Source of the DNA: Pseudoips prasinana
Lineage: Eukaryota > Arthropoda > Insecta > Lepidoptera > Nolidae
Direction: 5' to 3'
NCBI GenBank assembly: GCA_951640165.1
Contig: OX621265.1
Location: forward strand, 20,907,001-20,971,000
DNA length: 64,000 nt
Made by a program: the position numbers and the translations under genes
Notes under the pieces: generated by a model
What the model was told of the DNA's origin: nothing
The model's input: the letters and a program-made list of their open reading frames with translations, nothing else
Database searches by the model: none
Part shown: positions 32,433-43,364 of the stretch, one piece after another
Numbering within the stretch: the first letter of the stretch is position 1
Layout: each line of letters starts with the position of its first letter

Positions 32433-32489
32433 TATTGTTGGCCAAAAATATATTTGGTTAATTATTTTTCAGAAACTGATTAAATTTAG

Positions 32490-33175
32490 TTGTTGGTCTA
32501 GCGGTAACGTGTTCACCCGCAGAGAACGAGGTCCTGGGTTCAAATCCCGGATCGAGCCAAAAACTTGGGGTTTCCCAGAAAAAGAAATAATCTTAATATC
32601 AGCCCGAGGTCTGGGAGTTGGCGGTGTCACGCCCCCGTGCTTTGCAGAGCACGTTAAGCCGGACCGGACCTATACCTGACCTCTTTCCAGTCGCATGAGG
32701 TAGCTAGAGAAAGCCGCAGGCTAGCTAGGGTAGGATCCTCAGCGGCGAGGATCGCGTTGCCCCCTTAACACGTGATCGGTAATCCCGTGCAAGTGATCTG
32801 ACCCCCATTTCGAATTCCATCTTTTTACTTCAGCGGCCGCCTGAGATGTGGCCCATAAGAGTGCCCTCATGTATTAGTCGCTTAAATTAAGCTACTGGTT
32901 GAGAGGCTTTTGCGATAGCCAACTGCTCGTTGTTTTCAATTCTTTAATTTTAATATACAATTGATAAATGTAACAATAATAGCTTAGTAACTTGCTATTT
33001 ATTATTTATTTAAGGATATTAAAAATATATGTGACGAAACAGACCGCACGGACGGACTAATTCCAAATATGTTGTCGTTTTAATTACTGTGTTTATGTAA
33101 TACCTACATTGTGAGCTTGACAAGTACAAGTGTATGTAAATACCCAAGTGCTGAATACATTTCATTATTTCATCG
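32490..33175 (+). mobile_element. SINE-C head joined to a LINE 3' tail
   Basis: A SINE-C unit (32490-32695) runs directly into a 478-bp block (32696-33173) that is also found at 52802-53279. That block contains gcggcgaggatcgc, tagtcgcttaaattaagcta, and ends caagtgctgaatacatttca, a LINE 3' end. Confidence 0.7.
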
Positions 33176-33280
33176 GATCATGAGATTGATGGCATAGGAA
33201 GTGCCCATGTATTTGTGGTCATTTCGAATTGGGTACCAAATTTTTTAAAGTTGGTTAATACTGTTAGAAGCAGTATGAAA

Positions 33281-33738
33281 TGTACAGACGCCAGCACATC
33301 CAGCTACCCCAATCTGTCAAACTTTTATAGATTTTCAACTTTACTACACTGAATGCATACCTTAATATTGACAGAACCATTCAAACAATATGTAGTAAAA
33401 TATAAATTTCAATACATAATATTAAAAACTTCAACTAAACATAATCTCTTTGACAATAACTTAATACAAGCTAGCCAAATATCACTACCATTATAAAATA
33501 AATTGTATAAATGTTTTAACATTCCGTGTACCTAAATATCTGTAATAAGTAACTAGAAATAATAACTGTATTACTACAAACATGTTCTGACTATTTACAA
33601 GCGCTTTTTTAAAGTCTACGTGAATAAAAACCTTTTTTATTTTATTTTTTATTTATTTATCGTATAACCATAAGGTTCACTTTCAGTTGGGGAAATTTGA
33701 CAGATTGGGGTAGCTTGATGTGCTGGCGTCTGTACATA
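33281..33738. mobile_element. MITE with TIR gtacagacgccagcacatc, interrupted by an R240 repeat
   Basis: The left TIR at 33281 and the right TIR ending at 33738 are inverted repeats of about 45 bp. An R240 copy (33345-33655) sits between them. A relative without the R240 insert is at about 45600-45720. Confidence 0.7.
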
Positions 33739-33908
33739 ACGTGTGTAAAAAAATTGTAATAATATTTACTCTCAAAAATAAAATAACAGGTATGCTACTC
33801 AACAGGTGCCCCTGTTCGAGTAAATTCTAAAATTACCATACGCAGCTTCGAGTGCATAACATAATTGCTTTACATTGCTGCCTACTTAAGAGAACATGTT
33901 TATTAATG

Positions 33909-34086
33909 AAGTGCAAGCGGCATTGTATCTGTACAGCAGTCGAAGTACAATATGTTGCAATTTGTACCATGTGTCATTTCTCTGTTTTGTATGCCGTGAT
34001 TTGTCCATGTATATAGAATGTCACTGATTGCGAAAGCAACCATATCCTCGTCTAATTCGATAGTAACTCCATCTATGGTATAATCT
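33909..34086 (-). other. Exon-like open frame of unknown origin
   Basis: On the minus strand 59 codons are open from just after a taa/taag site to a double stop (taataa) that overlaps an AATAAA. The translation includes 'DGVTIELDEDMVAFAISDIL' and 'YTWTNHGIQNREM'; it matches no family I know. A MITE insertion at 34093 separates it from anything upstream. A nearby stretch (33863-33900) recurs at 41530-41573, so it may be part of a repeat. Confidence 0.2.
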
Positions 34087-34092
34087 TAGAAC

Positions 34093-34794
34093 TAAGGCTG
34101 ATTTCAGAGTCGCGCGCGCTTACAATTACACTAGATAGTAGTTGCGTTTCATAGTCACGCAGTTCTACCGCGCCGCCGGTGACACGCGCGCCGTCGGCCA
34201 GCGCTGCCCGAGTTCCTCTACTGGCAGCTAGCGTTTCACAGTGACGCGGGTCGCACGCGCTGTTGCGTACACTTAAAACGAAAATGTTTAAAAAGCTGTA
34301 ACTAAGTATCTTCTGGTAAGTCGGAGAACGATGTTACGAAGGCGCCTCTTAGTAGTTTTACACCTAGATAAGTATAACATTGTTTAAGTTTGTTATGATT
34401 AGAACCACGTAGCATAAATTGTCACTTTTCGTTTTATGTTCATTTTAATTTTTACTATGTATGTGCCTATGCCAACGAATATATATTATTAAAATTTTGT
34501 TTATATCTTTGTTCTCATGCGAGTGACATATGTCTTAATGAGAATAAATATCTTTAAACTTTAGTAACCTTGTGGCATTGAACGGAAAAATTTGCAATCT
34601 TCTACGACGACGTCGCTGTTGCACTCTATCCATAAACAATAAATAGCTAAACTATAGATTATACACAACTGTACATTGCAAAGAAACGCGCGATACTAAA
34701 ACTCGTTTCAAAGTGGTCCGCGTGTCAAGCGCGCGCTGTTGAGACGCGCTGGCTTCCGGCGCGTGCCGCGCGCGTCACACTGAAATCAGCCTAA
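34093..34794. mobile_element. PIF/Harbinger-like MITE with TAA target duplication
   Basis: TIR GGCTGATTTCAGagtcgcgc at 34096 and its inverse ending at 34791, directly flanked by TAA at 34093-34095 and 34792-34794. It is about 696 bp, with GC/CpG-rich ends and an AT-rich centre, and no transposase frame. Confidence 0.8.
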
Positions 34795-34805
34795 ACACAG
34801 CTAAA

Positions 34806-34995
34806 TTACTTCTTACCGCCCAGTAGGCCTCTGTCATGGCTTTACGACTGTTGTCTAATGGCTAAAACCGGGACCGACGGTTTAACGTGCCTTCCGAAGC
34901 ACGGATACGCTCAGAAATTAATTCACTTTGGCGGTCACCCATCTATGGACTGACCGCGAGCCTAGTTATTTACCCTCGCCAATCGCTTAGCTGTG
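34806..34995 (-). mobile_element. SINE-D copy (partial)
   Basis: Reversed 5S-like head (cggtcacccatctatggact, gcctagttatttaccctcgc) at the high-coordinate end. Confidence 0.75.
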
Positions 34996-35099
34996 ATGAT
35001 TAAGTTTAACATAATTTGGATTTACATAGGGAAGTTGAAATTGGTTCTAAGTTTTGTTAAACACTAATTATATAACTAACTATACTAATAATTACGATA

Positions 35100-35740
35100 T
35101 ATAGAAGATAAAGATAAATAGATATTTATTTATTGCCAAACTGTACATGTTAGGTCTTATTTCTAGGTTAGATTCACAGTCTACCCAAATCGGATATGCA
35201 ATACAAGACGCAACAATGCGGCTTAAAAACTTAAATTAACTAAAACTAAATGTATTTTTGCCCAAAATATTCTTGTAGATCATAAAAAACTTTATCTATC
35301 AACCATTTTTTAAGTTTTGTTTTAAATTCATTCCCGTTTAATGCTTTTATAACTGTAGGTAGGTGATTGTACACACGGATAGCTGTAATATATGCACTTT
35401 TATAGTAAAGCATGTTGTTAATAATGGGCAAATTAATATTATGTTTATATTGACTACGAATATTTGTCTTAGTAGACGATGAAAAACTTAAAATAGAACA
35501 TATTGTTTTTGACAAATAAACACAACTCAAGTATATAAATTCCTGTAAGCGTTAAAAAGTTTTTCGTTCTAAACACTGCTCTTAATGTTTTAGTGCTGTA
35601 CATGTTATAGATAGTCCGCAAGCATTTTTTTTGTAAAATGAATGTGGATTGTACGTTCGTTGAATTGCCCCAGTATATGATACCGTACAATAATACTGAA
35701 CAAGCCATAATCCAACAAGAACTGCTGGACTAGCCATAAT
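35100..35740 (-). mobile_element. jockey/CR1-like LINE, reverse-transcriptase C-terminal fragment
   Basis: Two minus frames, separated by a frameshift, read 'SVLLYGIIYWGNSTN' and 'LQKKCLRTIYNMYSTKTLRA', then 'YITAIRVYNHLPTVIK' and 'KKWLIDKVFYDLQEYFGQ'. This is the thumb/post-RT region of a non-LTR polymerase. 5'-truncated and dead. Confidence 0.8.
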
Positions 35741-35862
35741 CGCCACGCTTGGCAGACGGGTTGGCGTTCGCAGTATTTTGTTATTTTTGGGGCTTGATGC
35801 CTTGATGGCATCTTGCTACCTCGACCATTACTGATCTATTGTGGCAGAGCTCCTTGACTTTG

Positions 35863-36200
35863 TCAAAGTTCACTGCTCAATCCTACAGCTTCCAAAAACT
35901 CCCAGATTGATTGTGCAGTGAGTGTTTGTATCTCTTCAGGTTGCATAATATGCTGTCCTAAATGGATACTTCTACAACGCATTAGCGGCCCGCACGAGCA
36001 CAGAATATGCAAAGGAGTTTCCTCTGATTCTTGGCAGAATCTGCAAATTGTGCTGTCGGCCAACTTTAGGTTGAACATGTGCTTATTCAGCTTGCAGTGT
36101 CCGGTGAGAATTCGAGTTACCGCACATCTTTTGTAACGTTTGAATTCAAGTCATTCTTTCGACAATTTTTTGTGTTAGCCCCTGATAACAGTCTTTGCGT
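35863..36200 (-). mobile_element. LINE fragment with RNase H/zinc-type tail
   Basis: The minus frame reads 'CRFCQESEETPLHILCSCG' then 'QSIWEFLEAVGL', the Cys-His-rich end found after the RNase H domain in R1/I/jockey-type elements. It overlaps frames of an adjoining repeat (36240-36370). Confidence 0.75.
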
Positions 36201-36475
36201 GTAGAGATCCAGCTGAGGATTTCCACAGTTCCATGGCTGCTGAGGTGCGTTCGCAGTAAGATTACCATAGTACTCTGAAGGAAGCTGCCCGTCCTCTGGT
36301 AGATATTCCCTCGGGTCGCCTTCTACGCCTCCCACGGGATGAGACGGGATTATTATATTCTGATATTCTGCTGCCGTCACCACACAGCAAATTACGATAA
36401 CTTCGCTTAAGTTCTAAGTAGTATTGTCTTAAAAACAGTACACAAAAAAAACACCAAATCGTTTCAAGCTTAAAA

Positions 36476-36481
36476 TTTATT
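36476..36481 (-). terminator. Poly(A) signal of the Ala/Pro-rich gene
   Basis: AATAAA on the minus strand, 17 nt after the stop at 36501-36499. Confidence 0.7.
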
Positions 36482-36498
36482 TAATTTTATAAAAAAGC

Positions 36499-39400
36499 TT
36501 AGCAGTAATACGATGGGGGTGCGTAACCACAGGGGGCAGCATACATCGGTGGGGGAGCGAGGTATTCAATAGCTGGGGGAGCACATGCGTAAGCCGGGGG
36601 AGCGAGGTATTCAATAGCTGGGGGAGCACATGCGTAAGCCGGGGGAGCGAGGTATTCTATAGCTGGGGGTGCGTAAGCTAATGCTGGGGGAGCGAGGTAT
36701 TCAATAGCTGGGGGTGCGTAAGCTAATGCAGGGGGAGCGAGGTATTCAATAGCTGGGGGTGCGTAGCCTAAAGCCGGGGGAGGGGCGGCGAGGTATTCTA
36801 TCGCTAAAGGTGCTGGTGCGCAAGGAGCGGGGGCGGCGTATGCTGGAGCGGGAGCGGCGTAAACTGGAGCGGGAGCGGCGTAAGCTGGAGCGGGAGCGGC
36901 GTAAGCTGGAGCGGGAGCGGCGTAAGCTGGAGCGGGGAGGGCTAAAGGTGCGGGGGGGAGGGCACAGGTCGCTGCTTCTAGAAGTGGTCCTGTAATTAAA
37001 GAAATATATATCACTAAAAGGCAGTAATTGAAGAGCATTTTTAACTTTATTACTGTAGTATGTAGATTAGCAATTATCATGGCAAATTTAAATTTATTAC
37101 GGCACTTATGCTAACGGCTTTTCTGCACCTGATTTCTGTGTATTTCCCGTTTCCAATTACCCCGTTTTATGCAAAATAATCAAGCATTTATTGTTTATTC
37201 CCATAACGGGAATATAGGGTGGATTCGGATATAATATATATAATATTCGGATACTCCTCACCATAACTTTATGATGAGGAGTATCCGAATCACCCCCATG
37301 TATGTTCTACGATTTGCGTAGTTTTCGAGATAGTTTTTTTTTATGATTTTTTTTTTGTAATATTCACCTAACATCATATTTTTTTTTCTCGTTCTGTTGA
37401 ATATTTCTGGTTCCGTTTTTTTTGTGATAACTAATTAGCATAGTTTAACCTAACACCCTAAAAAGTATGGTTTATCTAATCATTGCAGAACTGACTTAGA
37501 ATTTATTCGAAAGTTCAAAATTAGGGTTTTAGCTCAGGATCGATCAATATTCTATCTGGAAAACTACGCAATATCATAGAACATACATGTGGGTGATTCG
37601 GATACTCCTCATCATAAAGTGTTTAAATTTTGCGTTTGAACGTTAACTCCTCGGCCATCCTGTATAAACCTAATTTATCTCAGTTGGGGCGCATTGGATC
37701 CAGTGGTAGCATTAACGCGCGACCGTCGTTATTAACACAAGGTCCGTCATAATCATAATACCTTAATATAGACAGAACGATTGACAATATGTAGTAAAAA
37801 TATTAGACTTAAACTAGATAATTAAACATAATCTCTTGACAATAACTTGATACGAGCTAGCTAAATATCAATGCTATAATAAAATAAATTTTATAAATGT
37901 TTTCATACTATGTGTACCTAAATATCTATGTTACTAGAAATAATAATTTATACAACTATATTACTACAAACATGTTCTGACTATTTACAAGCGCTTTTTT
38001 AAAGTCTACGTGAATAAAAACCTATTTTATTTTATTTATCTGTGACACTGAACAAAATAAACAAAAACATGTATATGTATCAACTCCCCATATAAGAATA
38101 ACAATCAGCTGAAGCTCGTACGGGCCGTCAAAAATTTTTCTTCATTAAGTATCTAAATTTTGCGTTTGAACGTCAACTGCTCGGCCAGTCTGTATAACAG
38201 CTTTGAAAATTCAGGAACACGGATCCTACATTAACTAAGTAGAGAGTAAACCAGATAACTAAAAGGAGCGATACACATAATGTAAATAGAAGATATAAGA
38301 ATAATCTCATACTGCATACTACCCGTCTCCACAAAATAAGTAACTCTTTTATGGGGCAATGTATAAGATTCTCTAACAAACTTCCCAATGATATTAGAGA
38401 ATTGTCTACGAATAAATTTAAAAGAATTATTAAAGCCAAATTGTGTAGCAGGGCATATTACAAAATTTCTGATTATATAAGTGATAGAAGTGCTTGGGAT
38501 TGAGTTGTTCTGAGTCAACACACATGATTGTAATTAATCTTAAGTATATTTTATTTTAAAAAAGGATTCCTACGGAGTTTTCTGGCAGTGTTTCTCAGTA
38601 GCTGCCACGTCATGCACTGCACGGTAGGGTAAAAAAAATATGACGATTCCACATAAATGTAAATTTTTTACGGAATAAAGTACCTTTGACTTTGAACTGA
38701 TATACAACATACATAGATAATCACACCCAGACTCCGGACACGCAGACATGTTCATGCACGCAAATATACTAGACCCTTAGGCCAATGCGCTTTTTAATTC
38801 GTGTATTAACAAAATTCACTTACTTCATTATCTATGCATATAATAAAATCGTAGGAAAGTCAAAACTGTACATTGAATATTTCTTTAAAAGGATAGGTAC
38901 TTGGGGCGTGATCTACAGTCGATATCGAAGCCTAAAATATAGTTTTTAGAATTTTTGTCTGTTTGTCTGTATGTATGTCCGGGCTAAACTCAAAAAGTAC
39001 TGCATGGATTTACGTAAAATTTTGCATGAATATTACTAAGAGGTCGGGTCAACATATAGGCTACATATTATCACGCTATCACCTTCGGGGGAGGAGCTGT
39101 GATAATTTATAACATTTAACGCGGGTAAAACCGCGGGGCACAGCTAGTTATCAATAATTGTTATATTAGCAAATAGCACAGCAATAGCAGTTAGCATGCT
39201 AAGACTCAAGAATTCACATGCTAATGAACTTTATGAGAAATCGCATTAATTGACAATACTACTAGACACAGAACAAAATTAAATAATCATGCTCATCATC
39301 CAAAGAATTGTCCTGGTTGGAAATCGAACCCATGACCTCTGGCTTAGTCGACATGATCACCAACGACTAGACCAAGCGGGTCTTGTCTTTTTAGGGTTCC

Positions 39401-42400
39401 GTACCCGAAGGGTTAAACGGGACCCTATTACTTAGGCTGAGATCTATAGAGGGTACTTAGACTTTGCTCAGACTTTACTTAGACAGAAGTTAATGCATGT
39501 AACGAAATTACAATTGGTGTTTTGACTTTGTCTGTCTTAGCTTATGCTAAGCATAATCTTAACTTCAAAAAGTCTATAAATACCAAATCAAAGTATAAGC
39601 TTAGCATACACTTAGCAAAGTTTTACGTTAGTAAAGTTTGAGCAAAGTCTAAGTATGCTCTATAGATCTCAGCCCAAGATTGCGCTGTCTGTCTGTCCGT
39701 CTGTCACCAAGCTGCATCTCATGAACTGTGATAGTTAGACAGTCGAAATTGTCACAGATGATGTATTTCTGTTGCCGCTATAACAACAAATACTAAAAAA
39801 AACAAAATAAAATGAATATTTAAGGTGGCTCCCATACAACAAACGAGGTTTTTTGCCCGTTTTATAGATAACTAGTTGTGCCCCGCGGTTTTAATCGCGT
39901 TAAATTTTACAAATTATCACAGCTCCTCCCCCGTAGGCGATAGCGTGATAATATGTACCCTATATGCTGAGCCGACCTCTTAGTAATATTCATGCAAAAT
40001 TTTAAGTAAATCCATGCAGTACTTTTTGAGTTTAGCCTGGACATACATACAGACAAACAGACAAAAATTCTAAAAACTATACTTTTGGGTTCGACATCGA
40101 TTGTAGATCACGCCCCTAGTATCCTTATTAAAAAATATTCAATGTACAGTTTTGACTTCCCTACGATTTTATTATATGTATAGATTTAATTCAATTTAAT
40201 TTTAATATCTAGGGACAATGTCACACAGATCATCCTAGCCCCAAACTAAGCAAAGCTTGTACTATGGGTACCAGGTGACGATATACATACTTATATAGAT
40301 AGATAAATACTTAAATACATAGAAAACATCCATGACTCAGGAACAAATATTCGTGCTCATCGCACAAATATTTGCACTTACCGGGATTCGAACCCAGGAC
40401 CACCAGCTTCGTAGGCAGGAGCACTACCAACTAGGCTACGATGACCGATAGATGGTACGGAACCCTCCGTGCGCGAGTCCGACTCGCACTTGGCCGGGTA
40501 TTTTATATAAACCAGCTCAACTTACCTGCTGCTGTTAAAGTTGAAGTCAGCAACGTAGGAAGAGCAGCGTCCAGCAATGGCGGCAAAGCGGCGGCGATAC
40601 TAGCTGAGATCGTGTTGGCTAACGTCGGGGCTAGCGTGGGGAGCGCGGGAGCTAGCGCGGCGAGTGCCGGGCCTACTGCGGGGTTGCAGCCGCAGGGAGA
40701 CGCGGGGGCGGGGAGGATCAGTGGGGCGGGCGGCGCACACGAAGCAGAGAAGTACTGGCCGTAGGTACTCTGGGAAAGCAAAATAAATTATTTATGTACG
40801 TAATTATAATAATGATATCCTTGGACATTATTCGCTCACAGCCCTCTGATCCCAAACTAAGCAGAGCTTGTACTATGGATGAATGAATGAATGAAATATT
40901 TATTTGCCAGAATATAGGTACAAAGTAGTTGGCGACATTGTAGTTTAGTTTCACTATATTCAACATACATATGTTGTGCAAAAGTATGTAATCTAATGTA
41001 AGGCATGCAAATTTAAATTGTCAATAATTAAAGTTAACAATAAAATGAATAATAATTACAATAATAAATCCTTTATGTCACACCCTGATTAAAATAATTT
41101 CAATGGAGACCAGTGCCAAGTATACCAAGTAGTAACAGCTTATATACTACATACACTACTGTTCTTTTCTATCTGTCCTGGGTGGGAATCGAACCCGCGA
41201 CCAGCGGCGTGAAAGCATCTACGAACCACGCTAACAGTCCCGTCAGTTACCTTATCATATTTAAATATCGATTAGTACTATTTTAAAAACCATAATAATG
41301 TCCACCTGGACGAAAATTGGACATAGTGATCAGTTTTAATGGAGATTAACCATCTGCGCGGGACAATATTATAGAACACAAGTGTGTGCGCAGACACAGG
41401 CGCACTTTCTTTCTATTCCATCGCTCTCATGATCCGATGGGACGACTAGCGACACGACCGGAAAGAGGTCAGGTATAGGACCGATAATTTTATGAGGGAC
41501 AAGTGCCCTTTTAGTATTTAGACATTCAATTGTTTTACATTACTGCTTACTTAACGAGAACATTTTAAAACAGTCCAGTCTCAATGGATAGGAATAGCCT
41601 AGCTAGAGTGTGCGCAAACACAGAGACACTTTCTATCCCATCACTCACACATCCGATGGGACGATAAGCGACACGACCGGAAAGAGGTCAGGCACGGGGT
41701 GTTAATCCCAACTCCCAGATAACTGATATTTTAAATATACCTATTACTTGTTTTTGTAAATACATAATTACACCCAGTCTCAGGAAAAACAGACTTGTTC
41801 ATGCACACAAATATCTGTCCTAGGGGGTTACCGGCTAAGTAACCGAACATCGGAATAGTGATCGGCGTTCAAATAAATAAAGGTTAAAAATTAGGTACTT
41901 AATCGTTAAATCGGCTTCGACGTTGAAAATCGATTCCGGACTATTTACGACGTCACATGTGGTCATGGAAGCTGATTTAATTAATTTATTTATTTATTTA
42001 GGATAACTTACAAAACATACACTAATACATTGATTACATACATGTTATAAAATGACGTGCTAAATGTTGCTTCACTTACAAGTCGCCACGGCATGTTAAA
42101 GGGCAGTTCTTTTTTGTTTTATTAACTTACTAAACTTAAGATTACTATAACTACTTAGATTATTACAAATTCAAAGAGTACTAAAACATATTTTAACGAA
42201 ACTAACTCATATATATCAATAGACCATTAGGCATACATAACACAACACATAAACACGATTTAACGATTGATTAAGTCATTTTAAGCTATTGCATAGCTTC
42301 TATCACGGGCCTTGAGCGTGGGGACCGTATCCAGAAATTCCGTAACGAAAAAACCTAACACCCCCCACTCCGACCGCCATCTATCGATAAATACCAGAAC

Positions 42401-43029
42401 TTTTAATGACTTTTTGAAATATCACGCTTGTCTCTTTAGTTCAGCAACCCGCCTTTAGGTGGTATTGGTTGTATTGGAAAACTACCGTAATCAGCTGTTT
42501 GTGAGAAAGTATATAGTTGTATAGGTATTTATCATCTACGTACAACAGTGAATATCTGTACTCGTATAATTTGTGTACAAAGTGTTTTAAATATGAATAA
42601 ACAAAGTGCATTTATTAATGAAGAAAGTCACGAAAAAATAGTGAAAGAAAATGAGTTAGTACTCTATATACATTCATTTTATTATTATTATCACAAATGC
42701 AGTATTATAAAATAAATAAATAATTATAATTGTATAAGTTGATAAAAAATACTATGCAATAGCTTTACCGCGGCAGTCTCCGAGTGCCACACGTCTTTTT
42801 ATTAACCTTTATTTATTTGAACGCCATTTAAGAAATCGATGTTCGGTGACTTAGCCGGTAGAGGCCCTGCAGCGTGAAATGGAAGCATCTACCAACCACG
42901 TCAACCCGGTCTTTTGGGAGGCCATTTTCCAGTAAGTGGACGTGGTACGGCTTACATGATGATGAGGAATAAAAATGTCCTTACCTGTACGAAGGCTGCC
43001 ACGAAGCAGAAAGCGATGATTCCCTGCAT
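36499..43029 (-). CDS. Secreted Ala/Pro-rich repeat protein, probable cuticle or eggshell structural protein (3 exons)
   Basis: Inferred model (minus): exon 1 43029-42985, exon 2 40769-40526, exon 3 36989-36499. Splice sites: cag|gtaagg, tttcccag|agt, cag|gtaagt, aattacag|ga. Phases 0 and 1 match on both sides, giving 259 residues plus TAA. Exon 1 (MQGIIAFCFVAAFVQ) with the start of exon 2 (STYG) makes a signal peptide. Exon 2 continues with a Cys/Pro/Ala stretch (SASCAPPAPLILPAPASPCG) and an Ala/Leu-rich, helix-prone segment (about residues 45-95). Exon 3 has five heptads of AYAAPAP followed by six AIEYLAPP-type units (15-residue period YAPPAIEYLAPPALA), ending CGYAPPSYYC. Such AAPA-type repeats are known from insect cuticle proteins. 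The spaced cysteines would also suit an eggshell protein. An unspliced alternative would start at 37038 (MLFNYCLLVIYISL) with its own hydrophobic leader, so the exon 2-3 join needs transcript support. Confidence 0.65.
37100..38050. repeat. Intron 2 repeats: inverted gaggagtatccgaatca elements and R240
   Basis: 37230-37640 holds diverged inverted copies of a repeat with gaggagtatccgaatcaccc, also present at 46560-47060. An R240 copy follows at 37685-38038. No exon-like frame found. Confidence 0.55.
38220..38695 (+). mobile_element. LINE ORF2 C-terminal fragment with 3' UTR
   Basis: The plus frame reads 'SNSFMGQCIRFSNKLPNDIR', 'LSTNKFKRIIKAKLC' and 'YYKISDYISDRSAWD' then a stop, with a 3' UTR ending ggaataaagtacctttgact. 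The same 3' UTR is found reversed at 25556-25760, with a terminal piece at 4366-4400. Confidence 0.8.
38831..39147 (+). mobile_element. Non-autonomous Helitron (complete)
   Basis: A|TCtatgcatataataaaatc ... ccgcggggcacagCTAG|T, 317 bp. Two reverse-oriented relatives at 39872-40184 and 44560-44886 have the same termini and internal gacaaaaattctaaaaacta motif (reversed). Confidence 0.85.
39872..40184 (-). mobile_element. Non-autonomous Helitron (minus)
   Basis: Reads on the minus strand A|TCtatacatataat...CTAG|T. It is about the length of the copy at 38831-39147, only 0.7 kb away and in opposite orientation. Confidence 0.85.
40206..40446 (-). mobile_element. SINE-A copy (minus)
   Basis: The head is at 40446-40380 (reverse of cctagttggtagtgctcctg and gggttcgaatcccgg) and the end at 40206 (gggacaatgtcacacagatc). 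Confidence 0.9.
40820..41245 (-). mobile_element. SINE-B split by a LINE tail
   Basis: SINE-B tail at 40820-40879 and head at about 41155-41245 (tgggtgggaatcgaacccgc). Between them is a reversed LINE tail beginning atgaatgaatgaatgaaata, related to 52329-52450. Confidence 0.6.
41330..41820 (-). mobile_element. SINE-C pieces and a SINE-B piece, all minus
   Basis: SINE-C bodies at 41330-41500 and 41573-41712 (both with gacacgaccggaaagaggtc) are separated by a stretch that recurs at 33863-33900. SINE-B sequence follows to 41820, where a MITE-1 copy begins. Confidence 0.65.
41820..42869. mobile_element. MITE-1 copy carrying two nested insertions
   Basis: The outer ends (ggttaccggctaagt at 41827 and cttagccggtagaggccctg at 42850-42869) match MITE-1. 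Insert 1, 41980-42256, is a minus LINE tail with (ATTT)n at its end and GATTTA duplicated on both sides (41974-41979 and 42257-42262). Insert 2, about 42292-42788, has gctattgcatag near its left end and its inverse at 42756-42768, and lies between ttaa sequences. Confidence 0.8.
42540..42665 (+). other. Short open frame inside the second nested insert
   Basis: An ATG at 42594 opens MNKQSAFINEESHEKIVKEN before a weak gttagt donor-like site, downstream of an AT-rich leader. It may be a remnant first exon of a transposase; no domain recognised. Confidence 0.2.
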
Positions 43030-43052
43030 TGTTAGTTTATTGTCCGTCACAC

Positions 43053-43087
43053 ACTGCCACTGGACGGACACCCTGGCCCTATATGTA
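43053..43087 (-). promoter_or_regulatory. TATA box and initiator of the Ala/Pro-rich gene
   Basis: On the minus strand tacatatagg (43087-43078) lies about 30 nt before ggcagtgt, whose A at 43055 fits the arthropod TCAGT-type initiator. The ATG at 43029 would leave a 5' UTR of about 26 nt, typical of cuticle-type genes. Confidence 0.55.
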
Positions 43088-43364
43088 CCCCTTATCGTGT
43101 TCATTTTGTAACTATGTTATAACAATATCGCTATCAACCATGTTGCAGCAAATACTTTCCTTTGGTGCTTTTGTAATAGCTTGTAAAATAGACAACATAA
43201 CAAATAATCTAGGTGACACAACTGTTTGTTCTAGTTCACGCGTTCTTCATCATAACAGCTATAAAAAGTCCACTTCTGGACAAAAGCCTCCCTCAAGAAT
43301 CATAGATAGAGGTAGAGATATCGGTGGACTGGGGAAGTACCTCCACCTTAAATAAAATAAAAGA

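Larger units (their letters stand above)
39393..40500. mobile_element. Nested stack: dispersed repeat carrying a MITE, a Helitron and a SINE
   Basis: The outer repeat starts ttagggttccgtacccgaag and ends actcgcacttggccgg (same family as 56117-56400 and 5503-6205). Inserts: a MITE at about 39436-39676 (TIR ggctgagatctatagag, about 50 bp), a minus Helitron at 39872-40184 and a minus SINE-A at 40206-40446. The uninterrupted sibling at 56140-56170 shows the MITE's empty site. The stack ends about 25 nt from the exon 2 donor of the Ala/Pro-rich gene. Confidence 0.8.

Noticed and set aside
36759..36995. Arg/Glu-rich plus-strand frame opposite the Ala/Pro repeats
   Set aside because: Antisense shadow of the minus-strand structural exon.
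37009..37080. Alternative N-terminus of the Ala/Pro-rich protein from 37080 or 37038
   Set aside because: The run tttctttaattacag is a good acceptor in the right phase for exon 2, and exons 1-2 supply a complete signal peptide and promoter; kept only as an alternative.
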